A stretch of DNA of 64,000 bases from Loktanella sp. S4079 (GCF_000967725.1 NZ_JXYE01000002.1:868001-932000), one strand, 5' to 3'. Shown: positions 1 to 8,976, numbered from the stretch's first letter. Notes: generated by a model not told the origin, from the letters alone. Made by a program: numbers and translations.

Positions 1-982
1 ACATCTTGATAAGTGTCGTTTTTCCAACACCGTTTGGACCAACAAAGGCGATCCGGTCACCGCGCTGAACGGTCAGATCAAATCCTTTGACGATTTGTTT
101 GCCGCTAAATGATTTCGACAGGCCAGTGGCTTCCATGACCTTTTTGCCCGATGCGCTCCCGCCTTCGAATGCCATGGCTGCGGTGCCTTGGCGTTTGATC
201 TGGCTGGCACGCTGGGCACGTAATTCTTGCAAGGCGCGCACCCGCCCCTGATTGCGTTTACGACGCGCCGAAATCCCTTCAACGGCCCATCGCGCCTCTG
301 CCTTGATTTTGCGGTTTAGCTTGTGGCGCTGTTGATCTTCTTCTTCCCAAGTCTTGTCACGCCAAGCCTCAAACTTATCAAAGCCATCCTCGGCGCGGCG
401 GACTTGCCCCCGGTCGATCCACAGTGTGGCACGCGTTAACGCCCGCAGGAATGCGCGGTCGTGGCTGATCAAAACATAGGCGGCGCGGGTTGATTTCAAC
501 TCGTCCTCGAGCCAGGCAATCGCCTCGATGTCGAGGTGGTTTGTCGGCTCGTCCAATAGCATCAACTCGGGGGCTTCGGCCATCAATTTGGCCAAGGCCG
601 CGCGACGGCGCTCCCCGCCAGAGGCAGTTGCGACCTTGCCCGACGGGTCGAATTTCAACCCTTCGGCCACCATATCGACCTTGTAGGCTTCGTCAGGTTC
701 CAATCCGCTGGCGGCGTATTCACCCAAGGTCTCAAATCCCTCCATTGTCGGGTCTTGCTCCATGTACCCAACGCGGACGCCCGGAGATACGACCCGGCTA
801 CCGCTGTCCGCCTCAACCAACCCGGCCATGACTTTCATGAGGGTTGATTTGCCTGACCCGTTGCGCCCGACAAGAGCGACACGGTCACCGGGCTGAACCA
901 CTAATGAGAGGTCTTCGAAAACAGGATCGCCGCCAAATGTTAGCGCGATATCGGAAATTTGGAGTAAGGGTGCTTTTGCCAT
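1..982 (-). CDS. uup: ABC-F family ATPase Uup, C-terminus cut by the window edge
   Basis: Soluble twin-ATPase ABC-F protein. The family acts on ribosomes, and Uup is linked to DNA branch migration and transposon excision stability. The frame opens at an ATG at 982 and runs off the left edge without a stop. The first cassette has Walker A GRNGSGKST, signature SGGERRRAALAKL and Walker B LMLLDEPTNHLD. The linker between the cassettes ends in a basic stretch around GISARRKRNQGRVRAL, which matches Uup rather than EttA. The second Walker A GPNGVGKTTLIKM lies at the very edge. No membrane segments are present, so it is not a transporter. The remaining second cassette and the C-terminal domain are outside the window. 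Confidence 0.9.
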   Translation of the reverse strand, partial: MAKAPLLQISDIALTFGGDPVFEDLSLVVQPGDRVALVGRNGSGKSTLMKVMAGLVEADSGSRVVSPGVRVGYMEQDPTMEGFETLGEYAASGLEPDEAYKVDMVAEGLKFDPSGKVATASGGERRRAALAKLMAEAPELMLLDEPTNHLDIEAIAWLEDELKSTRAAYVLISHDRAFLRALTRATLWIDRGQVRRAEDGFDKFEAWRDKTWEEEDQQRHKLNRKIKAEARWAVEGISARRKRNQGRVRALQELRAQRASQIKRQGTAAMAFEGGSASGKKVMEATGLSKSFSGKQIVKGFDLTVQRGDRIAFVGPNGVGKTTLIKM

Positions 983-1012
983 AACGTCTGCTACGGCGCG
1001 GCGCGGGTGCCG

Positions 1013-1726
1013 TCAACTGGCAACCGCGCGCAGACGGGCAACACGGGCCGCGGACATGGCGGCCACTTCGACACATGTAAACATATGTAGGGTATTCATC
1101 GCGTGATCGACGACCACATGGTCACCGACCCACCCCCCCATTGTGAGGTAAGATCGCAGCAGCGAAGGCATCGGCGCAATTCCATCTGCCGGAATATCGG
1201 CCAATGGCACCGCATGCGTGGCCGTAATCTGCGGGCTAAGGTGCGTTGGCCCCTGATGCATCTGCGCAAGACGTTGAAAAACTGTGCCATAGCGGCGTGG
1301 ATCAGTTCCGGTAAAACTCGTGCACCCGATCAACATCGTCACATCATGCGCGTCAACAATGCGCGTCAACGCCCCCCAAAGCATGCGCAAAAGATCGGCA
1401 TCTGCCGGATCGGACCTTGTACAAAACCGACCAATCTCAAGAAAAGGGCCTGTTCTGCGGGCAATTGGGGCCAAATCATAGAACTGCCCAACATACCCGT
1501 GCCCCAGGGCGGCGCCATCTACCGCAATCCGAAATCGCAACGTTGCACAAAGTTGCCCATTTTCGTCTTCGATCATCAAATGTTCAAATCGCGCATCATA
1601 TGCATCGACATCTCGGCCCACCTTGCCGAAAAAGCGAGCGTGCCGCATTTCTTGGCAAAGGCGCAGTTCATCTGCCTGCTTTGCGAGCCGCGCCGTTAAG
1701 CGCCCTTTCTGAAATGGAAATGTCAT
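1013..1726 (-). CDS. olsB: L-ornithine N(alpha)-acyltransferase OlsB (GNAT fold)
   Basis: Transfers a 3-hydroxyacyl chain from acyl-ACP to ornithine, the first step of phosphate-free ornithine lipid synthesis. The 237-residue protein carries the family marks: an acidic GNAT core, the LEIGRFC segment near the middle, and a C-terminal stretch MPSLLRSYLTMGGWVGDH followed by DHAMNTLHMFTCVEV. An upstream in-frame TTG at 1729 was rejected in favour of the ATG at 1726. The second-step enzyme olsA is not next to it here. It lies 30 bp from uup on the same strand and is divergent from msrB, so the 64-bp gap to msrB should hold both promoters. Confidence 0.85.
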   Translation of the reverse strand: MTFPFQKGRLTARLAKQADELRLCQEMRHARFFGKVGRDVDAYDARFEHLMIEDENGQLCATLRFRIAVDGAALGHGYVGQFYDLAPIARRTGPFLEIGRFCTRSDPADADLLRMLWGALTRIVDAHDVTMLIGCTSFTGTDPRRYGTVFQRLAQMHQGPTHLSPQITATHAVPLADIPADGIAPMPSLLRSYLTMGGWVGDHVVVDHAMNTLHMFTCVEVAAMSAARVARLRAVAS

Positions 1727-1790
1727 CAACGACCACCTTGGCGAAACCTATGCTGCAGCTTAAGTTAAGGCAGGAGCATGCAAAAGGATT

Positions 1791-2192
1791 ATGACCAAGA
1801 TGGAGAAAATTGTGAAATCCGACGCCGAATGGCGCGAGGAACTTTCCGATCTGGCCTATAAAGTCACACGCAAGCACGGCACTGAACGTTCCGGCACACA
1901 TGACAACTTTCCCAAAACTCCCGGTGTTTTTAGATGCGTCTGCTGTGGTGCCCCGCTTTTTGATCAATCTGCAAAATTTGAGAGCGGCACAGGATGGCCT
2001 TCGTTTTTTCAACCAATTTCATCCGACGCCGTCGGCGAAAGCATTGATCGCAAGTTCTTTATGAAGCGCACAGAGGTGCATTGTGCACGTTGTGAGGCAC
2101 ATCTAGGTCACGTATTTCCTGACGGACCCGCGCCCACCGGGCTGCGTTACTGTATGAACGGTGTCGCGATGACATTTGAAGAGACAGCGTAA
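1791..2192 (+). CDS. msrB: Peptide-methionine (R)-S-oxide reductase MsrB
   Basis: Reduces the R-sulfoxide of methionine in oxidised proteins, with electrons from thioredoxin. The 133-residue protein shows the two zinc CxxC pairs (C49/C52 and C98/C101), the GTGWPSF substrate loop at 66-72 and the catalytic RYCMN with C121. No signal peptide is present, so it acts in the cytoplasm. The ATG at 1791 follows AAAAGGA at good spacing; a second ATG three codons later is possible. The gene stands alone, followed by a strong hairpin. Confidence 0.95.
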   Translation: MTKMEKIVKSDAEWREELSDLAYKVTRKHGTERSGTHDNFPKTPGVFRCVCCGAPLFDQSAKFESGTGWPSFFQPISSDAVGESIDRKFFMKRTEVHCARCEAHLGHVFPDGPAPTGLRYCMNGVAMTFEETA

Positions 2193-2205
2193 CCACACGA
2201 TACAA

Positions 2206-2229
2206 ACAGGCGCGAATCGTCGCGCCTGT
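2206..2229. terminator. Hairpin between convergent msrB and bamE
   Basis: Perfect 10-bp stem ACAGGCGCGA / TCGCGCCTGT with a 4-base loop. It sits between the stops of two convergent genes. Neither strand has a clear T run, so bidirectional termination is inferred from position and stem strength. Confidence 0.5.
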
Positions 2230-2245
2230 CGAACGAAACCTTCGC

Positions 2246-2722
2246 TTATTCTTCTGCGCCTAGGAATGTTCCAGCATCGACGCGACCAAGCGCACCCAAA
2301 AGCTGCCCGATGACAGATACGTCGTTAATTCCGTCGTCTGTCACTCGACGATCAAGGGCCACAACCTTGCCATCTTGTAACGTGTATCGCGCGACATTCG
2401 TCGCCCGGTCATTTGCATCAAACCGAATAGCAACGACTTGCCTGTCGACCTCTTCCGGGGCAAATGCGCCGTAGTGCACAAATTGACTATAGGCATAATA
2501 TACAGCGTTTGTGGTCAGCGCGCCTTCAGAAACGGGGGGACCAAAGCGGTTCACAACGTCAGCTTTGGTGGTTTGACCGATTACGACCTCTGACAGTTCT
2601 TCGTTGCTCGGGGCATAGCCGTGGAATTTGTCGATCTTCGTACAGGCAGTGCCGCCAGCCAGCATCACTGTGAAACCTGCGGCCCGCATCAAACGGGTCA
2701 TTGTGTTGGTCGTCCTGCTCAT
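2246..2722 (-). CDS. bamE: Outer membrane protein assembly factor BamE (SmpA/OmlA family)
   Basis: Small accessory lipoprotein of the BAM complex that inserts beta-barrel proteins into the outer membrane. The start is placed at the ATG at 2722, which gives an N-terminal hydrophobic stretch ending in GGTAC, a weak lipobox. An upstream in-frame extension would reach into the divergent yceD gene and carries no signal. The SmpA/OmlA core is visible in VVIGQTTKADVVNRFGPP and in a beta-rich YYAYSQF region. It is divergent from yceD with a 70-bp gap. Confidence 0.8.
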   Translation of the reverse strand: MSRTTNTMTRLMRAAGFTVMLAGGTACTKIDKFHGYAPSNEELSEVVIGQTTKADVVNRFGPPVSEGALTTNAVYYAYSQFVHYGAFAPEEVDRQVVAIRFDANDRATNVARYTLQDGKVVALDRRVTDDGINDVSVIGQLLGALGRVDAGTFLGAEE

Positions 2723-2792
2723 GACAGCCCTCTTGCTTTGGCGTCTTATGCCTTTTATCCCCAAGTATAACACACCCCGCCACTGTTCAAGA

Positions 2793-3350
2793 ATGGAAGC
2801 TACTTTGGCCCAACTGCCATCATCACACTTGCGTCTGTCAGACCTGACAAACCGCCGCGCCACCCCGTTTGAACTGGTCCCAACCAGCGAAGAACGCGGT
2901 GCGATTGCCAAAGCATTGGATATTGTCGCACTCAAGAAGCTCCGCTTTGTTGGCGAACTATCACCAATGGGCAAAAAGGACTGGGCGTTGAAAGCAACAT
3001 TGGGCGCATCAGTCGTTCATGAATGTGTCGTGACGCTGTCCCCGGTAAGCACCCGGATCGACGAAACCATCGCGCGTCGCTACATGGCGGACCTGCCCGA
3101 AGTGGACGCCGCCGAAATAGAAATGCCCGAGGATGACACGGTTGACCCGTTACCCGACTCGCTGGATCTGGCAGACGTGATGATTGAGGCGCTTTCTTTG
3201 GCCCTGCCCGCCTATCCACGTGCCGACGACGCGCAGTTAGCACAATCAACATTCGCAGAACCGGGCGTAACTCCAATGACCGACGAAGAGGCAAAGCCAT
3301 TTGCAGTGCTTAGCGGCCTAAAAGAAGCGCTTGAAAACAAGGGCAAATAA
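2793..3350 (+). CDS. yceD: YceD family protein (DUF177)
   Basis: Member of the DUF177 / large ribosomal RNA accumulation family that sits upstream of rpmF and plsX in many bacteria. The start at the ATG at 2793 gives 185 residues; an earlier in-frame ATG would add a segment lying inside the bamE gene and is rejected. The middle has the conserved LKATLGASVVHECVVTLSPV region, where the usual CxxC-type core has only one Cys. An acidic stretch and the typical E-A-LALPAYPR segment follow. Its position before rpmF-plsX-fabH supports the family call; the molecular role is not settled. Confidence 0.8.
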   Translation: MEATLAQLPSSHLRLSDLTNRRATPFELVPTSEERGAIAKALDIVALKKLRFVGELSPMGKKDWALKATLGASVVHECVVTLSPVSTRIDETIARRYMADLPEVDAAEIEMPEDDTVDPLPDSLDLADVMIEALSLALPAYPRADDAQLAQSTFAEPGVTPMTDEEAKPFAVLSGLKEALENKGK

Positions 3351-3378
3351 GGGCAAATCCCCGGAACCGTAAAAAAGG

Positions 3379-3406
3379 TTGCGCAAATACAAAATCGCAG
3401 TATGTT
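3379..3406 (+). promoter_or_regulatory. Candidate promoter for rpmF-plsX-fabH
   Basis: TTGCGC and TATGTT are separated by 16 bp in the 162-bp gap between yceD and rpmF. The call rests on pattern only. Confidence 0.35.
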
Positions 3407-3512
3407 CGCGGCCTCTTTTATATCTCTCTCGACAGGGCTGCCATATTGGCGTAGGACCCAGCGAGAATGCACGAAAACAGGGCCATCGGCCCACTGATCA
3501 TAGGGTTGAGAC

Positions 3513-3719
3513 ATGGCTGTCCAGCAGAATAAAGTATCCAAATCCCGCCGCAACAACCGGCGCTCGCACGATTCTCTGGTCGCTGCGAACCCAAACGAAT
3601 GTGATAACTGCGGTGAGCAAAAGCGCCCACACCACGTGTGCCCTTCTTGCGGCCACTACGCGACACGTGAAGTGATCGCAGACACAACAGAAATCGATCT
3701 GGACGAAGACGCAGCATAA
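3513..3719 (+). CDS. rpmF: 50S ribosomal protein L32
   Basis: Structural protein of the large ribosomal subunit. The 68 residues start with [20 protein letters not shown], typical of bL32. Two CxxC pairs (C30/C33 and C43/C46) form a zinc site. The C-terminal tail is acidic. It is followed after 22 bp by plsX, the usual rpmF-plsX-fabH arrangement coupling ribosome and fatty-acid/phospholipid synthesis. Confidence 0.97.
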   Translation: MAVQQNKVSKSRRNNRRSHDSLVAANPNECDNCGEQKRPHHVCPSCGHYATREVIADTTEIDLDEDAA

Positions 3720-3741
3720 GCTGCGCTGAAGGCACATTGAT

Positions 3742-4863
3742 ATGACACAGAGCCTGACGGACTCCGCTCCTGCGACGGCTGCTGACGCATCGCATGTGCT
3801 GTCGGTTGACGCCATGGGTGGCGACAAAGGGCCTGCAACCGTCGTTGCGGGCCTTTCGAAGTTTCTGACCCAGAATACTGACGCACGCGCCCTGCTGCAC
3901 GGCCCCCAAGAGACACTGGACCCGCTTGTCCAAAAACATAAAATCAGCGACCGCGTGACGATATGCGCCGCCGATGATGTGGTCAGCATGACCGACAAGC
4001 CCAGTCAGGCACTGCGCCATGGCAAGGCGACCTCTATGTGGTCGGCAATCGAGGCTGTGCGCGACAAAAAAGCCGCCGTTTGTGTCAGCTGCGGGAACAC
4101 TGGTGCCCTGATGGCGATGTCCATGTTGCGCCTGCGCAAAGCCGAAGGTGTAAACCGCCCTGCGATTGCTTGCCTTTGGCCATCGCGCAATCCCGCTGGC
4201 TTTAACGTCATGCTTGATGCCGGTGCAGATATTCGCGCCGACCAAGACGATTTGCTGACCTATGCGCTGATGGGCGCGTCATATGCACGAAACGGTCTAA
4301 ACATCGCACGCCCCCGAGTCGGCCTGTTGAATGTCGGAACCGAAGAACACAAAGGCCGTGCTGAGCTAAAAGTCGCGCATGAAATTATCAGCGAGTCTGC
4401 TCAGGCTGGTGAATATGAATACATCGGTTTCATAGAGGGCGGCGACCTCCCCTCTGACAAGGTCGATGTCATTGTGACTGACGGTTTCACTGGGAACGTA
4501 GCGCTGAAGACCGGCGAAGGCACAGCAACGCTTATTTCCAGTTTGTTGCGCGAAAGCTTAATGAAAACGCCTCTTTCGATGCTTGGCGCGCTCTTCGCGC
4601 GCGGTTCTCTTAAGAGATTGCGCAAACGCATCGATCCGCGTCGTGTAAACGGCGGCGTCTTTTTGGGACTGAACCAAACGGTTGTGAAAAGCCACGGATC
4701 AGCCGATGCGACAGGTGTTGCTGCCGCGTTGAACCTTGCTTACCAGCTCGCACAGAGCGGATTTTCGGACAAACTAGCAGCGCGGGTTGCATCCGCAGCA
4801 TCGCTTGCCCAAGATGCCCCTCACGAAGCTGGTTTTGACAAACCAGAGACCAAGACAGGCTGA
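3742..4863 (+). CDS. plsX: Phosphate acyltransferase PlsX
   Basis: Makes acyl-phosphate from acyl-ACP and phosphate, feeding PlsY for phospholipid synthesis. The 373-residue protein has LSVDAMGGDKGP near the start, CVSCGNTGALMAMSM, the RPAIACLWPS segment and DGFTGNVALKTGEG, all typical of the family. It has about 20 extra N-terminal residues before the core, common in this order. It is flanked by rpmF (22 bp) and fabH (6 bp), so the three are almost certainly co-transcribed. Confidence 0.96.
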   Translation: MTQSLTDSAPATAADASHVLSVDAMGGDKGPATVVAGLSKFLTQNTDARALLHGPQETLDPLVQKHKISDRVTICAADDVVSMTDKPSQALRHGKATSMWSAIEAVRDKKAAVCVSCGNTGALMAMSMLRLRKAEGVNRPAIACLWPSRNPAGFNVMLDAGADIRADQDDLLTYALMGASYARNGLNIARPRVGLLNVGTEEHKGRAELKVAHEIISESAQAGEYEYIGFIEGGDLPSDKVDVIVTDGFTGNVALKTGEGTATLISSLLRESLMKTPLSMLGALFARGSLKRLRKRIDPRRVNGGVFLGLNQTVVKSHGSADATGVAAALNLAYQLAQSGFSDKLAARVASAASLAQDAPHEAGFDKPETKTG

Positions 4864-4869
4864 ACATTT

Positions 4870-5841
4870 ATGACACGTCGCGCAGTCGTTAAGGGAGTCG
4901 GGCACTATCTGCCGGAACGGGTTGTCCCAAACGCAGAATTCGAAAAAACGCTTGATACCTCAGATGAATGGATCAAAACCCGATCCGGGATTGAGCGCCG
5001 CCACTTTGCTGCACCGGGTGAAACCACATCACAAATGGCGACACAGGCTGCGAATGCCGCGCTAAAGATGGCCGGCATGGCCGGTGATGATCTCGATGCA
5101 ATTATCGTTGCGACTTCGACCGCCGATATGACCTTTCCTTCTGCGGCCACAATGGTGCAGCACGCGATTGGCAACAGCTCTGGCTATGCCTTTGATGTTC
5201 AGGCCGTCTGTGCCGGGTTTATCTATGCGCTCAGCAATGCGAACGCACTGATCATGTCCGGTCAAGCCGAACGTGTGATGGTCATTGGCGCCGAAACATT
5301 TAGCAGAATCCTTGATTGGCAGGATCGGTCGACCTGCGTTCTCTTTGGAGACGGCGCCGGTGCATTGATCCTCGAAGCCGCCGAGGCTGCCGGAACAAGC
5401 GACGATCGTGGTATCTTGTCGGTCGATCTGAATTCTGATGGGCAGTACAAAGACCTGCTTTATGTGAACGGCGGCGTCGCCACGCAGAACACGGGCGTCA
5501 TCCAGATGGAAGGTCCCGAACTCTTCCGCCACGCTGTTGAAAAGCTCGCGCAAACCGCACATACCGCTTTGGACAAGGTGGGGCTAACGGCAGACGATGT
5601 CGACTGGGTTGTTCCGCATCAAGCAAACATTCGAATCATTCAATCCACTGCGAAAAAGCTGGGCGTTGAAATGGATCGCGTGATCGTGACCGTGCAGGAT
5701 CACGGCAATACTTCGGCAGCATCGATTCCCCTTGCCCTCTCCACTGGGGTGCAAAGCGGTAAAATCAAACCTGGTGATTTGGTTGTAACAGAGGCAATTG
5801 GCGGCGGACTAGCCTGGGGATCAGTCGTTTTGCGCTGGTGA
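4870..5841 (+). CDS. fabH: 3-oxoacyl-ACP synthase III FabH
   Basis: Condenses acetyl-CoA with malonyl-ACP to start fatty-acid synthesis. The 323 residues carry the Cys-His-Asn triad: C114 in DVQAVCAGF, the His in VVPHQANIRI, and the Asn in HGNTSAASIP. The glycine-rich end IGGGLAWGSVVLRW is typical. It starts 6 bp after plsX and is followed by a 99-bp gap with a candidate promoter for ihfA. Confidence 0.97.
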   Translation: MTRRAVVKGVGHYLPERVVPNAEFEKTLDTSDEWIKTRSGIERRHFAAPGETTSQMATQAANAALKMAGMAGDDLDAIIVATSTADMTFPSAATMVQHAIGNSSGYAFDVQAVCAGFIYALSNANALIMSGQAERVMVIGAETFSRILDWQDRSTCVLFGDGAGALILEAAEAAGTSDDRGILSVDLNSDGQYKDLLYVNGGVATQNTGVIQMEGPELFRHAVEKLAQTAHTALDKVGLTADDVDWVVPHQANIRIIQSTAKKLGVEMDRVIVTVQDHGNTSAASIPLALSTGVQSGKIKPGDLVVTEAIGGGLAWGSVVLRW

Positions 5842-5884
5842 CACGCAAAAGTTGAATTAACTACACCGACCCAAGCCCTTGTTA

Positions 5885-5913
5885 TTGACTCTAAATCTCA
5901 CGCACGCTTATTC
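5885..5913 (+). promoter_or_regulatory. Candidate ihfA promoter
   Basis: TTGACT and TTATTC lie 17 bp apart in the gap after fabH. A strong GGGGGAG ribosome site precedes the ihfA ATG. The -10 match is only moderate. Confidence 0.4.
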
Positions 5914-5940
5914 TCATCAGAATAGTATAGGGGGAGTATA

Positions 5941-6243
5941 ATGGTAGATAAGACTTTAACACGAATGGATTTAGCTGACGCGGTACACTCTCAGGTGGGA
6001 CTGTCTCGAAACGATAGTGCCGATCTGGTCGAAAGCGTGCTGACCTATGTGTCAGATTCTTTGGTCTCTGGCGAAACCGTCAAGATTTCATCCTTCGGAA
6101 CATTTTCCGTACGCGAGAAAGCTGCGCGTGTCGGCCGCAACCCCAAGACAGGCGAAGAAGTCCCCATCCACCCGCGCCGCGTCTTGACCTTCCGCCCCTC
6201 GCATCTGATGAAAGATCGCGTTGCCGCAGGAAACAAAGCCTAA
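5941..6243 (+). CDS. ihfA: Integration host factor subunit alpha
   Basis: Sequence-specific DNA-bending subunit that pairs with IhfB. The 100-residue protein has the HU/IHF fold: helical [15 protein letters not shown], the strand motif [14 protein letters not shown], and the DNA-intercalating arm [17 protein letters not shown]. It is separated by 4 bp from the following MerR gene, a common pairing in proteobacteria. Confidence 0.95.
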   Translation: MVDKTLTRMDLADAVHSQVGLSRNDSADLVESVLTYVSDSLVSGETVKISSFGTFSVREKAARVGRNPKTGEEVPIHPRRVLTFRPSHLMKDRVAAGNKA

Positions 6244-6247
6244 AGTT

Positions 6248-6817
6248 ATGGCCAAAGCCAAAGACGCATTTCGAACGATCAGTGAAGTCGCAGAATGGCT
6301 TGATACTCCAACGCATGTCTTGCGTTTCTGGGAGAGTAAATTCTCCCAGATTAAACCTGTAAAAGGTGCGGGTAGTCGCCGCTATTACCGCCCCAGTGAC
6401 ATGGAACTATTGGGTGGGATTAAGCAGCTCTTGCACGAAGATGGCATGACCATCAAAGGCGCTCAAAAGCTCCTGCGCGAAAAAGGTGTGAAATACGTCG
6501 CGACCCTCGGCAAAAGCGTTGAGAACCCAGTTGAACAGGCTCCTGCCTCGCCGCAACCAGCGCCCGAACAAATCGATGCTGCGCCTGAACCAGCACCCAT
6601 TCAAGATGCCCTACCCTTTGATGATATTCGCGCACCTGCTGCGGATTTCCTAGCTGGCATCCCTGCTCTGCCGACAGAATTCCCTGCCCATGCCGCGCGC
6701 ATTGTCGGAATACGGATTGCCAATCCGGCCACACTTCAGGCGCGGGCGGGACAAATTGCACCACTGTTGGCGCGCCTTCAGCAACTCCGCGATCAGATGC
6801 AAAATCAGTCGCGATGA
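6248..6817 (+). CDS. MerR family transcriptional regulator
   Basis: DNA-binding regulator of unknown target. The N-terminal winged helix-turn-helix covers about residues 5-75 ([25 protein letters not shown], then [13 protein letters not shown]). A Pro/Ala-rich middle follows, then a C-terminal coiled stretch rich in Leu, Arg and Gln. The ATG at 6248 gives 189 residues and fits the family; an earlier in-frame start would overlap ihfA. It has no metal-binding Cys cluster, so it is not a metal sensor of the MerR type. Its place after ihfA is conserved across this order. Confidence 0.88.
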   Translation: MAKAKDAFRTISEVAEWLDTPTHVLRFWESKFSQIKPVKGAGSRRYYRPSDMELLGGIKQLLHEDGMTIKGAQKLLREKGVKYVATLGKSVENPVEQAPASPQPAPEQIDAAPEPAPIQDALPFDDIRAPAADFLAGIPALPTEFPAHAARIVGIRIANPATLQARAGQIAPLLARLQQLRDQMQNQSR

Positions 6818-6870
6818 CCGTACTTTTCGGGCTTGCCCCCACAATCAATTTCGTTATGAAGACGCTTAGT

Positions 6871-6947
6871 CGGGCTATAGCGCAGCCTGGTAGCGCGTCC
6901 GTCTGGGGGACGGAAGGTCGCAGGTTCAAGTCCTGCTAGCCCGACCA
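6871..6947 (+). tRNA. tRNA-Pro, anticodon GGG
   Basis: A 77-base cloverleaf. The acceptor stem is CGGGCTA / TAGCCCG with an encoded CCA end. The D loop has AGCCTGGTAGCGC. The anticodon stem TCCGT / ACGGA encloses the loop CTGGGGG, giving GGG. The T arm has GGTTCAAGTCC. A terminator follows directly. Confidence 0.97.
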
Positions 6948-6956
6948 AAACATAAC

Positions 6957-6990
6957 CGCCCGCTTGCGTTTTTGGCGCAGCGGGCGTTTT
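6957..6990 (+). terminator. Terminator after tRNA-Pro
   Basis: Stem CGCCCGC / GCGGGCG (6957-6963 and 6980-6986), with additional weak pairing inside, followed by TTTT. Confidence 0.75.
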
Positions 6991-7012
6991 GCTATCTATC
7001 TGGGGGGCCACG

Positions 7013-8098
7013 ATGAATACACCCGGCGTACTTGCTGATCACCAAATCCGAGCACTTATTGCTGAAGGTTTCATTACGGCGACCGACCAGATTACCGATG
7101 CACAAATTCAGCCTGCTTCGCTTGATTTGCGTCTTGGCACGACGGCCTATCGCGTGCGCGCGTCTTTCCTTGCTGGCAAAACAAGAAGCGTCAAAGAGCG
7201 GCTCGCTGACTTTCAGATGCACGCGATCGATCTGACTGGCGGGGCCGTTCTAGAAAAGGGATGCGTCTATGTCGTCCCCCTGATGGAGAGCCTCGCCCTA
7301 CCCGCTGGAATGACCGCTGCCGCCAGCGCAAAATCCTCTATCGGTCGTTTGGATTTGCTGACCCGGATCATTACCGATCACGGAGTCGAATTCGACCGTG
7401 TTCCAGATGGTTATCGCGGGCAGCTATACGTCGAGATTTGCCCAAGATCGTTTTCTGTTGTCGCCCAACCTGGGCAGATGCTGAATCAGATCATTTTCCG
7501 CCAAGGGCAAACACGCATGTCAGATGATGACCTGCGTCGCTTGCACGCGCAAACACCTATCGTGTCCGGTGATCCAGTGATCTCGGACGGATTGGGGTTC
7601 TCGGTCGATCTGCGGCCCGAAACTGGCAACCTTGTTGGTTATCGGGCCAAACCCCACACTGGGGTCGTCGATCTGTCAAAGCTCGATCATTATGATCCAG
7701 CAGATTTTTGGGAACCCGTTCACACCGATGACGGCTGGATCATTTTAGATCCGGGCGCATTTTACATACTGGTCAGTCGCGAATCCATCGTGATTCCACC
7801 GATGCAAGCCGCTGAAATGGCACCATATTTGGCAATGGTGGGGGAATTTAGGGTTCACTATGCAGGGTTCTTTGACCCCGGTTTCGGCTTTGCCGAGGCA
7901 GGCGGTGCTGGATCGCGCGGCGTGCTCGAAGTCCGCTGTCACGAGGCGCCTTTTGTCCTTGAGCATGGCCAAGTTGTTGGCCGCCTCGTCTACGAACATA
8001 TGGCTGCTATGCCCGCCGCGCTCTACGGGCGAGAGATAAAATCAAACTATCAGGGCCAAGGTCTAAAGCTGTCGAAACACTTTAAGTCTAACGCATAA
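7013..8098 (+). CDS. dcd: dCTP deaminase, long alphaproteobacterial form
   Basis: Belongs to the dCTP deaminase / dUTPase family; converts dCTP to dUTP and ammonia for thymidylate supply. At 361 residues it is almost twice the length of E. coli Dcd, as in other alphaproteobacteria. The first half holds QPASLDLRLG, AASAKSSIGRLDLLTR and the DRVPDGYRGQLYVEI segment; the second half repeats the fold (HYAGFFDPGFGF, GVLEVRCHEAPF). The ATG at 7013 follows a GGGGGG ribosome site; an upstream in-frame start at 6989 overlaps the terminator and is rejected. Its last 11 bases overlap a small convergent gene. Confidence 0.9.
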   Translation: MNTPGVLADHQIRALIAEGFITATDQITDAQIQPASLDLRLGTTAYRVRASFLAGKTRSVKERLADFQMHAIDLTGGAVLEKGCVYVVPLMESLALPAGMTAAASAKSSIGRLDLLTRIITDHGVEFDRVPDGYRGQLYVEICPRSFSVVAQPGQMLNQIIFRQGQTRMSDDDLRRLHAQTPIVSGDPVISDGLGFSVDLRPETGNLVGYRAKPHTGVVDLSKLDHYDPADFWEPVHTDDGWIILDPGAFYILVSRESIVIPPMQAAEMAPYLAMVGEFRVHYAGFFDPGFGFAEAGGAGSRGVLEVRCHEAPFVLEHGQVVGRLVYEHMAAMPAALYGREIKSNYQGQGLKLSKHFKSNA

Positions 8099-8288
8099 AG
8101 CGGCGCATGATATTCATGCCGCGCCGCGCTTTGTGCATGTTTTGGCCTGCATTCTTGGCTGCTTGACGTTCTTCTGGCGTCATGTCCTCGGCGCGTTTGC
8201 CGCGCTTTGCGGCCATATCAATGCCTTTGTTGATCCCTTTATTCATCAACATTCTGAGGCCCATGTTAATCAAACGGTCTATATTCAT
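8088..8288 (-). CDS. Small basic, Met-rich hypothetical protein
   Basis: A 66-residue protein I do not recognise at family level. It is rich in Met, Arg and Lys, with a helical N-terminus (MNIDRLINMGLRMLMNKGIN) and a central DMTPEERQAAKNAGQ. There is no Cys, signal peptide or clear membrane helix. The upstream bases AAAGGGGTACTG give a ribosome site before the ATG at 8288. It lies 46 bp downstream of scpB on the same strand, so it is probably the last gene of that run. Nucleic-acid binding is only a guess from charge. Confidence 0.65.
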   Translation of the reverse strand: MNIDRLINMGLRMLMNKGINKGIDMAAKRGKRAEDMTPEERQAAKNAGQNMHKARRGMNIMRRFMR

Positions 8289-8334
8289 CACAGTACCCCT
8301 TTTGGTCGTGCCTGCGTAATATAGTTGATCGCGC

Positions 8335-8976
8335 TCATTCTTCAAACAGGTCTGTTTGATCCTCTGCATCGCGATCCTCTTCAGTGTCGGCAAGGTTCGC
8401 TGATCCGGGGGGCGGACGGTTTTCCAGCAATCCAGCAGCACGGAGGTCTTTGAGGCCTGGTAGATCGCGGGCGGTTTCCAATCCAAAGTGATCGAGGAAT
8501 GTTGGTGTCACAACAAATGTCACCGGCCTGCCGGGGGTCATCCGACGACGACCAAAACGAATCCATTCCATCTCGATCAACTGGTCAATTGTGCCACGGC
8601 TCACGCCGACGCCCCGGATTTCTTCGATCTCAGCGCGAGTCACCGGTTGGTGGTAAGCAACAATCGCCAATGTTTCGATGGCGGCCCGCGATAGTTTGCG
8701 CAGCTCAACCGTTTCTTTTTGCATCAAAAACCCAAGGTCAGGTGCGGTACGAATTGCCCAAGCATTATCGATCTTGACCAAATTCACACCGCGACCCTCG
8801 TAGCGTTTGCGCAGATGGGCGACGGCCTCGGCCGGATCACAGCCATGTGGCATCCGGCCAATCAATTCTTGAATGCTGACCGGTTCCGCCGTCGCAAATA
8901 GAATTGCCTCGACCATCCGCTCTTGTTCGCCCATCGGCGGCGCCTCAAACAGGCTATCGTTTTCGGGTTTAGTCAT
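8335..8976 (-). CDS. scpB: Segregation and condensation protein B
   Basis: Winged-helix partner of the SMC-kleisin complex that compacts and separates chromosomes. From the ATG at 8976 it has 213 residues. The conserved core reads MVEAILFATAEPVSIQEL, then LSRAAIETLAIVAYHQPVTRAEIEEIRGV and GRRRMTPGRPVTF. The acidic C-terminal tail (EEDRDAEDQTDLFEE) is common. The start overlaps the scpA stop in ATGACTAA, indicating translational coupling with scpA. Confidence 0.93.
   Translation of the reverse strand: MTKPENDSLFEAPPMGEQERMVEAILFATAEPVSIQELIGRMPHGCDPAEAVAHLRKRYEGRGVNLVKIDNAWAIRTAPDLGFLMQKETVELRKLSRAAIETLAIVAYHQPVTRAEIEEIRGVGVSRGTIDQLIEMEWIRFGRRRMTPGRPVTFVVTPTFLDHFGLETARDLPGLKDLRAAGLLENRPPPGSANLADTEEDRDAEDQTDLFEE

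Noticed and set aside
2723..2974. 84-residue N-terminal extension of BamE
   Set aside because: It runs into the divergent yceD gene and has no signal or domain; the ATG at 2722 restores a lipoprotein-like start.
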